DNA from: a virus
Strand: one strand, 5' to 3'
DNA length: 64,000 bases
IMG/VR virus record: IMGVR_UViG_3300044971_003552
Span: 1 to 64,000 of that record
Made by a program: the position numbers and the translations under genes. Under the pieces are notes generated by a model that worked only from the letters and a program-made list of their open reading frames with translations, had not been told where the DNA came from and searched no databases. Positions 1 through 4,975 of this stretch are shown here, piece by piece. Position 1 is the stretch's first letter. Each line of letters starts with the position of its first letter.

Positions 1-4
1 TCAT
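1..4 (-). CDS. Start codon of a gene that leaves the window on the left
   Basis: Only the ATG (complement of 2-4) and one further base are inside the window. It is supported by a complete sigma70-type promoter at 30-58 on the minus strand and by a purine-rich AAAGAGAGAG leader like those in front of the other small genes here. Nothing can be said about the product. Confidence 0.5.
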
Positions 5-29
5 TCTGCTCTCTCTTTCTTGTCCTACC

Positions 30-58
30 ATTCTATACCTATTATCGTCCAGTGTCAA
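30..58 (-). promoter_or_regulatory. Sigma70-type promoter P1
   Basis: On the minus strand TTGACA (53-58) and TAGAAT (30-35) are 17 bases apart. The spacer contains CGATAATA, the box shared by many promoters in this block. It reads toward the gene starting at position 4. Confidence 0.75.
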
Positions 59-79
59 CACCCATGAACAGGAAAGTTT

Positions 80-183
80 CCTTACAATATCGTAAGGTTG
101 TCGTAAAGTGTTGCAGCCTAAGCACTTACGCTTCGCGGGGCGGGCCGGGCTGGTCGTAAGTCCTTAGTAGTGAAGGAGATACG
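80..183. repeat. Multi-hairpin intergenic repeat, copy A
   Basis: Three hairpins in a row: CCTTAC/GTAAGG (80-97), CGTAAAGTG/CACTTACG (102-130), and CGTAAGTCCTT/AAGGAGATACG (155-183). A GC-rich core (131-150, including GCGGGGCGGGCCGGGC) lies between the second and third. The last hairpin overlaps the 3' end of the gene at 164-352. The element sits between that gene and promoter P1. Confidence 0.8.
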
Positions 184-352
184 TCAAGCCACACCCTAGA
201 ATGAAACACACCCCAAATAGAACATAATCACTGATTTTCATCATTTTCCTCCATATACATGATATTTGACATACTAGCATACAATACAATGCCACAAATA
301 TAACCGAAAGCAACACTAATAAAGTCGAACTGATACATCCGTGTATCTCCAT
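164..352 (-). CDS. Small two-helix membrane protein
   Basis: The 62-residue reading has two hydrophobic segments (about 9-30 and 42-60) joined by a short basic loop, so an inner-membrane hairpin is likely. The first ATG has no clear ribosome site. A much better one (GGAGGAAA) precedes an internal ATG at 244, which would give a 26-residue single-pass peptide. Both forms may be made. It follows the gene at 366-554 on the same strand after about 13 bases, so the two are probably co-transcribed. Function unknown. Confidence 0.5.
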   Translation of the reverse strand: MEIHGCISSTLLVLLSVIFVALYCMLVCQISCIWRKMMKISDYVLFGVCFILGCGLTYLLHY

Positions 353-365
353 TTTGTTTAAGTGG

Positions 366-554
366 TCAATCCCCGTACCCTACCCAGAAATCATCACCCT
401 TCTCATCCTGCATAAGAGTATAACCCCTAGACTTCATATTCTCATACTCATTTATCCTTTGCCATACTTCTCCCACAATAGTGAGAGAATAAGAAAAGAA
501 CAAAACACCACACATAGCCGCCACCCAGACCCATACCATGATAAAATCGCTCAT
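366..554 (-). CDS. Small protein with an N-terminal membrane segment
   Basis: 62 residues beginning MSDFIMVWVW. Residues 4-28 are strongly hydrophobic and aromatic; the rest is polar and charged, as in a small bitopic membrane protein with a cytoplasmic tail. The ATG at 554 is preferred over the upstream TTG at 560 because GGAGG lies seven bases before it. It starts two bases after the stop of the gene at 557-760, so the two form an operon. No family recognised. Confidence 0.65.
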   Translation of the reverse strand: MSDFIMVWVWVAAMCGVLFFSYSLTIVGEVWQRINEYENMKSRGYTLMQDEKGDDFWVGYGD

Positions 555-556
555 GT

Positions 557-760
557 TCAAGCCTCCGTTTCAGCAGGGATGGTGGTCAGATTCTCACACT
601 GTTCAAGGTAGCACGACCGATACTCAGTATGTCCAATCTTCACAATCATCAACTTACCCTTGGGCTTATCCTCAACCCTACGAACCTCACCACGGAAGTT
701 CTCACCCTTATAGGTAAACTCCACCCAATCATACCGCTGGGGCAACACAATGTTACTCAT
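557..760 (-). CDS. Small basic/acidic protein, hypothetical
   Basis: 67 residues beginning MSNIVLPQRY, with a compact mixed pattern (VEFTYKGENFRGEVRRVEDK) suggesting a small beta-barrel of SH3 or KOW size. The start at 760 is chosen because AGAGGAAAAG lies just before it; the ATG at 784 is only a few bases after a poorer site. First gene of a unit driven by the promoter at 807-835. It has two Cys residues but no metal-site spacing. Role unknown. Confidence 0.65.
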   Translation of the reverse strand: MSNIVLPQRYDWVEFTYKGENFRGEVRRVEDKPKGKLMIVKIGHTEYRSCYLEQCENLTTIPAETEA

Positions 761-806
761 CTTTTCCTCTTGGTTACTGGTCATCTTCCCTATACCTATT
801 ATCGAC

Positions 807-835
807 ATTCTACCACATCATCCGTTAGTCTGCAA
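807..835 (-). promoter_or_regulatory. Sigma70-type promoter P2
   Basis: TTGCAG (830-835) and TAGAAT (807-812) on the minus strand with a 17-base spacer. The shared TCGATAATA box follows directly downstream of the -10. Drives the genes at 557-760, 366-554 and probably 164-352. Confidence 0.7.
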
Positions 836-837
836 TA

Positions 838-938
838 CCTTACATTATCGTAAGGTTGCAAGTTGTTGCGTCATAAGGAGTTACATCAAATCGGGGCGGT
901 CGCGTTTTCCCTAAGTCCTTATAGGATAACGCTTTAGG
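838..938. repeat. Multi-hairpin intergenic repeat, copy B
   Basis: Contains CCTTAC/GTAAGG (838-855), a degenerate middle hairpin, a GC-rich core (about 890-904) and the hairpin CCTAAGTCCTTAT/ATAACGCTTTAGG (909-938). An extra ACTGCT/AGCAGT hairpin (942-965) follows. It lies between the stop of 972-1346 and promoter P2. Confidence 0.75.
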
Positions 939-971
939 TCAACTGCTATATGTTTGTGCAGCAGTGTGCAT

Positions 972-1346
972 TTATTCATCACTCTTGAAGCTGAACGGGC
1001 TGAGTTCCAAGTGAGCGACCGCACCATACTGTTTGGTCAGTTCCTCGACACGTTCACGCGAACCCGGCTTACCAACCGGAACGATCATGGTGTCATCACC
1101 ACCCACATAGCGGGGGTCAGCCTTTTCCTTGCGAGTCTTTCCAAGATTCTTCAAGGCAGTACGATTGAACTTGATAACCTTTTCACTCACGATATAACGC
1201 TTCTGGTCAGTCACACCGTAGACGTAATCGGTATCTTCTGTGATTCGATCATCTGGGATTTCCACGAACATCGGCACCGCGATACCCTTGAAGATCATAC
1301 GGGCTTGACGCTTGGCATTTTCGATGATGGGATACTTGGTTTTCAT
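972..1346 (-). CDS. 124-residue early protein, paralogue 1 of a tandem pair
   Basis: Begins MKTKYPIIENAKRQ and is nearly identical along its length to the product of 1852-2226; even the leaders match. The ATG at 1346 is used because it lies about 35 bases after the promoter at 1388-1415 and has an AGAGAGAAAAGAC leader; longer readings begin upstream of that promoter. The protein is charged, with no membrane segment, and looks like a small soluble factor that modifies a host process. No family recognised. Confidence 0.75.
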   Translation of the reverse strand: MKTKYPIIENAKRQARMIFKGIAVPMFVEIPDDRITEDTDYVYGVTDQKRYIVSEKVIKFNRTALKNLGKTRKEKADPRYVGGDDTMIVPVGKPGSRERVEELTKQYGAVAHLELSPFSFKSDE

Positions 1347-1387
1347 TGTCTTTTCTCTCTTAGGGTCTATCGTTTTCTTGTTCTTGG

Positions 1388-1415
1388 ATTCTATCAAAAA
1401 TTTTGTACTTGTCAA
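1388..1415 (-). promoter_or_regulatory. Sigma70-type promoter P3
   Basis: TTGACA (1410-1415) and TAGAAT (1388-1393) on the minus strand with a 16-base spacer. Sets the 5' end for the gene at 972-1346. Confidence 0.7.
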
Positions 1416-1431
1416 TCCCCTCTAATAGGGG

Positions 1432-1635
1432 TCACATTCTCCATTCCACAAACTTGAGAACGCACACCTTTCCAGGATACTTTGCATCGATATACTTCTG
1501 TGCAGTAGTCTTGCTATTGTCTGTAGCAGAGCAACACTGAACAATCGTACCGTCGATTGAAACGATCCAAATCCTACGCTTCCGAATCTTGGGAAGCGAA
1601 CCGATGAAACCATTCACACTCATAACCTTTTCCAT
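1432..1635 (-). CDS. Small early protein, hypothetical
   Basis: 67 residues beginning MEKVMSVNGF, basic in the first half (KIRKRR), with a pattern of short strands and a helix rich in Ala/Lys. The ATG at 1635 follows an AGAGAG leader shared with neighbouring genes. The second ATG at 1623 has AAGG before it and is a real alternative. ATGs further upstream lie in or before the promoter. The stop at 1432 lies just upstream of promoter P3 of the next gene. No family recognised. Confidence 0.65.
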   Translation of the reverse strand: MEKVMSVNGFIGSLPKIRKRRIWIVSIDGTIVQCCSATDNSKTTAQKYIDAKYPGKVCVLKFVEWRM

Positions 1636-1663
1636 TTTCAACTCTCTCTTTCTTTCTGTCACC

Positions 1664-1692
1664 ATTATACAAGTATTATCGTCATTTGTCAA
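1664..1692 (-). promoter_or_regulatory. Consensus sigma70-type promoter P4
   Basis: TTGACA (1687-1692) and TATAAT (1664-1669) on the minus strand, perfect consensus with a 17-base spacer that contains CGATAATA. Drives 1432-1635. Confidence 0.85.
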
Positions 1693-1714
1693 TAGCTTAG
1701 GCCAGAAAAACTTT

Positions 1715-1818
1715 CCTTACAATGTCGTAAGGTTGTCGTAAGTCATTACCCCACAAGTACTTACGCTTCGCGGGGCGGGCCGCGTTTGCCCTAAGTCGTT
1801 ATAGGGTAACGCTTTAGG
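1715..1818. repeat. Multi-hairpin intergenic repeat, copy C
   Basis: The most regular copy. Hairpins: CCTTAC/GTAAGG (1715-1732), CGTAAGT/ACTTACG (1737-1765) and CCTAAGTCGTTA/TAACGCTTTAGG (1790-1818). The GC-rich core (GCGGGGCGGGCCGCG, about 1769-1785) lies between the second and third. A further near-perfect 10-pair hairpin with a TTTT loop (1822-1845) follows. Confidence 0.85.
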
Positions 1819-1851
1819 TTAACTGCTGTACTTTTGTGCAGTAGTGATCAT

Positions 1852-2226
1852 TCATTCATCGCTCTTGAAGCTGAACGGGCTGATTTCCAGATGAGCAACC
1901 GCTCCATACTGCTTGGTCAGTTCTTCGACACGTTCACGACTTCCCGGCTTGCCAACCGGAACGATCATGGTATCCTCACCCCCCACATATCGGGGGTCAG
2001 CCTTTTCCTTGCGAACTTTGCCAATGTTCTTCAGTGCGGTACGATTGAACTTGAGAACCTTTTCCGAAACGACGTATCGCTTCTGGTCAGTCACGCCGTA
2101 AACGTAATCGGTATCTTCAGTGATTCGATCATCGGGAATCTCGACGAGCATCGGCACAGCGATACCCTTGAAGATCATACGGGCTTGACGCTTGGCATTT
2201 TCGATGATGGGATACTTGGTTTTCAT
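1852..2226 (-). CDS. 124-residue early protein, paralogue 2 of a tandem pair
   Basis: Closely matches the product of 972-1346 residue by residue, differing at scattered positions, so the pair arose by a duplication that included promoter, leader and the downstream hairpin element. Start at 2226 follows AGAGAGAAAAAGAAA and lies about 42 bases after the -10. Keeping two near-identical copies suggests a dose effect or slightly different targets. Function unknown. Confidence 0.75.
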   Translation of the reverse strand: MKTKYPIIENAKRQARMIFKGIAVPMLVEIPDDRITEDTDYVYGVTDQKRYVVSEKVLKFNRTALKNIGKVRKEKADPRYVGGEDTMIVPVGKPGSRERVEELTKQYGAVAHLEISPFSFKSDE

Positions 2227-2267
2227 TTTCTTTTTCTCTCTAGGGTCTATCGTTCTCTTGTTCGTGG

Positions 2268-2296
2268 ATTCTATCAACAATTCTTTTTCCTATCAA
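2268..2296 (-). promoter_or_regulatory. Sigma70-type promoter P5, overlapping a stop codon
   Basis: TTGATA (2291-2296) and TAGAAT (2268-2273) on the minus strand, 17-base spacer. The TGA stop of the gene at 2293-2502 lies inside the -35 hexamer, so gene end and promoter share bases. Confidence 0.7.
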
Positions 2297-2502
2297 CCCC
2301 CACTGTGGGTGGGTCGATAGGTGCAAGGATTGCCGTACACAAGAATTGCTAGAGTCAATTTATCGTCCGAAAAATATGCGTTCATGCTTTCGGTTACGGT
2401 GACTTCCCACACATTACCCTCATCGTACTCCCAGCCTACGATTTTTCCAACCTTTTGCTCTTTTCCCCACATGAACGATACCATGTCACCAATTTCAAAC
2501 AT
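2293..2502 (-). CDS. Small early protein with SH3-like pattern
   Basis: 69 residues beginning MFEIGDMVSF. The N-terminal pattern of a strand, then GKxxxGKIVGW, then a strand resembles small SH3-like beta-barrel folds used to bind DNA, RNA or protein; this is inference from pattern only. ATG at 2502 follows AGAGAGAAAAGA, 41 bases after the -10 at 2543. No upstream partner gene; it has its own promoter. Confidence 0.7.
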   Translation of the reverse strand: MFEIGDMVSFMWGKEQKVGKIVGWEYDEGNVWEVTVTESMNAYFSDDKLTLAILVYGNPCTYRPTHSGG

Positions 2503-2542
2503 TCTTTTCTCTCTTTCTTTCTTCTCTATCTCTTATATCGAC

Positions 2543-2571
2543 ATTATACCACAGCTTTCTTGAGTTTGCAA
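2543..2571 (-). promoter_or_regulatory. Sigma70-type promoter P6
   Basis: TTGCAA (2566-2571) and TATAAT (2543-2548) on the minus strand, 17-base spacer, followed by TCGATATAAG, a version of the shared box. Drives 2293-2502. Confidence 0.8.
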
Positions 2572-2658
2572 GAGAAATCCAGAGATTTTATTGTCAAGAG
2601 ATTTTGACAAAACTTTTCGTCATTTCTTTTGGGCTTGGCACACCATTTGCTAAGTTGT

Positions 2659-2741
2659 CGTAAAGTCTTATGTGGCAAGCACTTACGTCGATCCCGGCCC
2701 GCCCGCCTTGCCCTAAGTGCTTTAGGGTCAAGGACTTACGG
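2659..2741. repeat. Multi-hairpin intergenic repeat, copy D
   Basis: Lacks the first CCTTAC/GTAAGG module but keeps the hairpin CGTAAAGTCTT/AAGCACTTACG (2659-2687), a GC core (CCCGGCCCGCCCG, about 2693-2705) and the hairpin CCTAAGTGCTT/AAGGACTTACG (2712-2740). It abuts the stop codon of 2743-3060. Confidence 0.75.
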
Positions 2742-2742
2742 A

Positions 2743-3060
2743 TCAGTATACCAGATTCATATCAGCTACCGTTACCCCATCCGTATATGGTGTACCATCG
2801 TCCAGATACCATTCGCCCTTGCGTTGATACACACGTACAGGTGAATACTGATTGATTCTATCCTTAGTGGTACTCGTATACCATCCGCCCGTGTTGAGCG
2901 TAGCTGAGTTATCAGGATGAATCTTTACCACATAGGTACTATGCAGCATAATCCCTACGCTACCATCAGGAAGAATCTCTGCATAGGTATTGTTGCCAAC
3001 CTTGCGAGTATCCTTATTAGTCTTACCACGAACCATCTTTACTGCTTCGAAGTGTGTCAT
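2743..3060 (-). CDS. 105-residue early protein, hypothetical
   Basis: Begins MTHFEAVKMVRGKTN. It is rich in beta-strand pattern with Thr, Tyr and Asp, and ends with GVTVADMNLVY. The start at 3060 has AAGGGA seven to twelve bases upstream. It lies 21 bases after the 39-residue gene at 3082-3201, with no promoter between them, so the two share P7. No family recognised; a small all-beta soluble protein is the best description. Confidence 0.7.
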   Translation of the reverse strand: MTHFEAVKMVRGKTNKDTRKVGNNTYAEILPDGSVGIMLHSTYVVKIHPDNSATLNTGGWYTSTTKDRINQYSPVRVYQRKGEWYLDDGTPYTDGVTVADMNLVY

Positions 3061-3081
3061 GTCATTTCCCTTAATGTGTAA

Positions 3082-3201
3082 TTAGTCGTTGTCATGCAGG
3101 ATAGATTGAATAGCGTTACCAATCTCATGTGCAGTGTAGGATATGAAGCCAGCACCGCAAATCAAAGCAAACAGCTGAAAATATTCGATAGTCGTAATCA
3201 T
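3082..3201 (-). CDS. 39-residue membrane microprotein, paralogue of 4561-4674
   Basis: Begins MITTIEYFQLFALIC, with one hydrophobic segment (about 8-22) and a polar tail ending LHDND. A 37-residue relative with the same MITTIEYFQLFALI start and SYTAHE middle lies at 4561-4674. Similarity at the protein level with synonymous changes supports real coding. AAGGA lies upstream of the ATG. First gene after promoter P7. Likely a small inner-membrane peptide; role unknown. Confidence 0.75.
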   Translation of the reverse strand: MITTIEYFQLFALICGAGFISYTAHEIGNAIQSILHDND

Positions 3202-3229
3202 TGGGATTCCTTTTCTTTCTTGTGTTCTT

Positions 3230-3258
3230 ATTCTACACCTATTATCGACCAACGTCAA
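3230..3258 (-). promoter_or_regulatory. Sigma70-type promoter P7
   Basis: TTGACG (3253-3258) and TAGAAT (3230-3235) on the minus strand, 17-base spacer holding TCGATAATAGG. Drives 3082-3201 and 2743-3060. Confidence 0.75.
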
Positions 3259-3278
3259 GCTCTAGCAATAGTTTTCTT

Positions 3279-3380
3279 CCTTACAATATCGTAAGGTTCA
3301 TAAGCCTATATGAGATAAGGACTTACGTCAGATGCGGGCGCCCGGCCTCGCCCTAAGTGTTTATAGGGTAAGGCTTTAGG
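3279..3380. repeat. Multi-hairpin intergenic repeat, copy E
   Basis: CCTTAC/GTAAGG (3279-3296), imperfect hairpin ending GGACTTACG (about 3300-3327), GC core (GCGGGCGCCCGGCC, about 3334-3347), and CCTAAGTGTTTAT/GTAAGGCTTTAGG (3351-3380). It ends exactly at the stop codon of 3381-3596. Confidence 0.8.
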
Positions 3381-3596
3381 TCATGAGGCGTGAATGAAGA
3401 CCTTTTCGCTTACTGTACGGTTGGTCACCGTCACAATCCAATTCTTTCCACTACCATCCTCACGCATGATACCGTTGATAAGGCCCACATGAGAATTACC
3501 CCTTGGGTCGATCACACAGTGATACTTGCCAGCTCGCATAGCAGCGAAAATCTTGTCAAGGTTGTTCGTCACAGTTTTATAGTTAGTCTGAAGCAT
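3381..3596 (-). CDS. 71-residue early protein, hypothetical
   Basis: Begins MLQTNYKTVTNNLDKIF: an N-terminal helix (about 7-22), then strands (YHCVIDPRGNSHVGLI) and a C-terminal strand pair. GAGGAAAAAAG precedes the ATG at 3596. It has its own promoter (3621-3650). Small soluble protein without recognised family. Confidence 0.7.
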   Translation of the reverse strand: MLQTNYKTVTNNLDKIFAAMRAGKYHCVIDPRGNSHVGLINGIMREDGSGKNWIVTVTNRTVSEKVFIHAS

Positions 3597-3620
3597 CTTT
3601 TTTCCTCTTGGGTTGATTCT

Positions 3621-3650
3621 ATTCTACCGTATACGCTATGGTGGTGTCAA
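3621..3650 (-). promoter_or_regulatory. Sigma70-type promoter P8
   Basis: TTGACA (3645-3650) and TAGAAT (3621-3626) on the minus strand with an 18-base spacer. The -35 overlaps the stop region of the upstream gene (stop at 3647-3649). Confidence 0.7.
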
Positions 3651-3862
3651 TTCCAATATTCGCCAGAATCCAATTCCTCTTGAGAGACGAATTCATCTCG
3701 CTCCATCCAATTACGACATCTTTGCCCTTTATAGTGATTGTGATCTTCGACCAGATATCGTCCGTTGTTGATTTCCACCACCACACCAGACGAATCCGGG
3801 GAGTCGAAAACAAAATTGAAGTAAACCGTATCTCCAACATTCACAGAATTCACAGCATCCAT
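3647..3862 (-). CDS. 71-residue early protein, hypothetical
   Basis: Begins MDAVNSVNVGDTVYF; a run of beta-strand pattern (DTVYFNFVF, GVVVEINNGRYLV) suggests a small beta-barrel similar in outline to the product of 2293-2502. The ATG at 3862 is preferred over those at 3868 and 3871 because GAGGAG lies nine bases before it. C-terminus acidic. Own promoter at 3891-3920. Confidence 0.7.
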   Translation of the reverse strand: MDAVNSVNVGDTVYFNFVFDSPDSSGVVVEINNGRYLVEDHNHYKGQRCRNWMERDEFVSQEELDSGEYWN

Positions 3863-3890
3863 TTTCATCATCTCCTCTTGTGTTGGTTCT

Positions 3891-3920
3891 ATTATACAGT
3901 ATCGGCTATTCCGTTGTCAA
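3891..3920 (-). promoter_or_regulatory. Sigma70-type promoter P9
   Basis: TTGACA (3915-3920) and TATAAT (3891-3896) on the minus strand, 18-base spacer containing CCGATACT. Drives 3647-3862. Confidence 0.75.
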
Positions 3921-3924
3921 TACC

Positions 3925-4164
3925 TTAGTAGTAAAGAAAATCGTTGAGAATGTTTCCGTCCCGGTCAACGGTGATTCCCTCACCTTCGTCGCCCATCGGG
4001 AAAAAGTCTCCGATATGAAACCGTCCCGAATCATACTCGTCGTTCAGAGCCTCAGCGAGCAACTCGCCGCCGATACGAGCAATTCCAACCAAGGTATCGG
4101 GGCTGGTCGAATCAGCACCATAGAGGAAGTTTTCGAGTTCGTTGCGGTTGTTGATGGTGATCAT
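3925..4164 (-). CDS. 79-residue acidic early protein
   Basis: Begins MITINNRNELENFLY and is strongly acidic (many Asp/Glu, ending NDFLYY), a feature of some phage DNA mimics and inhibitors, although charge alone is weak evidence. The ATG at 4164 is used: GAGGACAAGAAA precedes it, while the longer reading from 4206 begins inside the -10 of its promoter and cannot be on the transcript. Function unknown. Confidence 0.7.
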   Translation of the reverse strand: MITINNRNELENFLYGADSTSPDTLVGIARIGGELLAEALNDEYDSGRFHIGDFFPMGDEGEGITVDRDGNILNDFLYY

Positions 4165-4204
4165 TTTCTTGTCCTCTTGTTGTCTCTTGTTCTCTTGTGC
4201 TTTC

Positions 4205-4232
4205 ATTATACAGTATTTATCGACGCTTTCAA
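4205..4232 (-). promoter_or_regulatory. Sigma70-type promoter P10
   Basis: TTGAAA (4227-4232) and TATAAT (4205-4210) on the minus strand, 16-base spacer including TCGATAAATA. Decides the start of 3925-4164. Confidence 0.75.
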
Positions 4233-4293
4233 GAGAAATCTTTGGAATTTTTGAAATATAATTTCATGCCAAACAAAATCTTTTTTATATTTG

Positions 4294-4376
4294 TTGTAAG
4301 TCTATACGTGGCAAGTACTTATGTCGAATTCGGCCCGCCCGGCAAATCGTAAGTGCTTACCTCATAAGGCTTTACG
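4294..4376. repeat. Multi-hairpin intergenic repeat, copy F
   Basis: Lacks the first module. Has TGTAAGTCTATA...GCAAGTACTTATG (4294-4322), the core CGGCCCGCCCGG (4331-4342) and CGTAAGTGCTTA/ATAAGGCTTTACG (4348-4376), ending two bases before the stop codon at 4379. Confidence 0.75.
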
Positions 4377-4378
4377 TC

Positions 4379-4528
4379 TTATAGAATCGTACCATCGCCA
4401 CGAATGCGATACATGATACCCCCGATACTGTACAGGCTTATACCCTCTCCCATGTGCTGTACAAACGTAGCAGAATAACCGTGTCGAGCAACTAGGCGGC
4501 GAATCGTGTTTTGAACTTGAATGGTCAT
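4379..4528 (-). CDS. 49-residue early protein
   Basis: Begins MTIQVQNTIRRLVARHG and ends IRGDGTIL; basic N-terminal helix followed by a Gly-rich strand region. AAGGACAAACC precedes the ATG. It follows the microprotein gene 4561-4674 after 32 bases, mirroring the order of 3082-3201 and 2743-3060, so the two microprotein operons look related in layout although the second genes differ. No family recognised. Confidence 0.65.
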   Translation of the reverse strand: MTIQVQNTIRRLVARHGYSATFVQHMGEGISLYSIGGIMYRIRGDGTIL

Positions 4529-4560
4529 TGGTTTGTCCTTGTTTCAGAGAGATAATTCTC

Positions 4561-4674
4561 TCAGTCGTGAAGAATGGAATAAACAGCATTACCCACTTCG
4601 TGTGCAGTGTACGAGACAAAACCAGCAAAAGCAATCAGAGCAAACAGTTGAAAGTATTCGATAGTCGTAATCAT
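4561..4674 (-). CDS. 37-residue membrane microprotein, paralogue of 3082-3201
   Basis: Begins MITTIEYFQLFALIAFAG, with a single hydrophobic helix, then SYTAHEVGNAV and LHD at the end. It aligns without gaps to the 39-residue product of 3082-3201 except for the two extra C-terminal residues there. GAGGACAAGAAA precedes the ATG at 4674, 49 bases after the -10. Likely a small inner-membrane peptide. Confidence 0.75.
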   Translation of the reverse strand: MITTIEYFQLFALIAFAGFVSYTAHEVGNAVYSILHD

Positions 4675-4722
4675 TTTCTTGTCCTCTTATTCTCTCTTGT
4701 TCTCTCTTATTCTTATATCGAC

Positions 4723-4750
4723 ATTATACAGAGTATTCTGTAGGTTGCAA
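4723..4750 (-). promoter_or_regulatory. Sigma70-type promoter P11
   Basis: TTGCAA (4745-4750) and TATAAT (4723-4728) on the minus strand, 16-base spacer, followed by TCGATATAAG. Drives 4561-4674 and 4379-4528. Confidence 0.75.
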
Positions 4751-4761
4751 GCGGAAAGTTT

Positions 4762-4899
4762 CCTTACGATTTCGTAAGGTTTCTAGAGCAAATATCATGC
4801 CAATTCGATAACTCGTCGTAAACCTTTACCATATAAGAACTTACGTTCAATCTGGCGGAGCATATTTACCCTAAGTTGTTACCATATATAGAGTTAGGG
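4762..4899. repeat. Multi-hairpin intergenic repeat, copy G
   Basis: Longest copy, with about 35 extra bases after the first module. CCTTAC/GTAAGG (4762-4779), CGTAAACCTT/AAGAACTTACG (4817-4845), a reduced core (CTGGCGGAG) and CCCTAAGTTGTTA/ATAGAGTTAGGG (4869-4899). The stretch 4675-4975 holds only promoter P11, this element and the hairpin at 4909-4941. Confidence 0.7.
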
Positions 4900-4908
4900 G
4901 GATTTTCT

Positions 4909-4941
4909 GTTTTAGAACTGCCATTTCGACAGTTTCCTAAA
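4909..4941. other. Inverted repeat downstream of the GIY-YIG gene
   Basis: TTTTAGAACTG and CAGTTTCCTAAAA pair with a two-base bulge around a CCATTTCGA loop. It lies between the stop of 4976-6127 and repeat copy G. It could be a terminator for the minus-strand operon, but there is no following T-run, so the role is uncertain. Confidence 0.45.
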
Positions 4942-4975
4942 ACCGCAGGGAGGTACCAACATACCAAGGACCAAT

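Noticed and set aside
954-2352. Long plus-strand reading frames of 167 and 172 residues opposite the tandem paralogues
   Set aside because: They mirror the minus-strand genes, have no promoter or ribosome site, and both copies exist only because the minus-strand gene is duplicated.
80-4899. CRISPR array from regularly placed palindromic repeats
   Set aside because: Copies are about 500-900 bases apart with genes between them, and there are no short unique spacers or cas genes.
80-4899. tRNA genes in the hairpin-rich gaps
   Set aside because: Hairpins do not fold to a cloverleaf and no TTCGA-type T loop or CCA-end arrangement was found.
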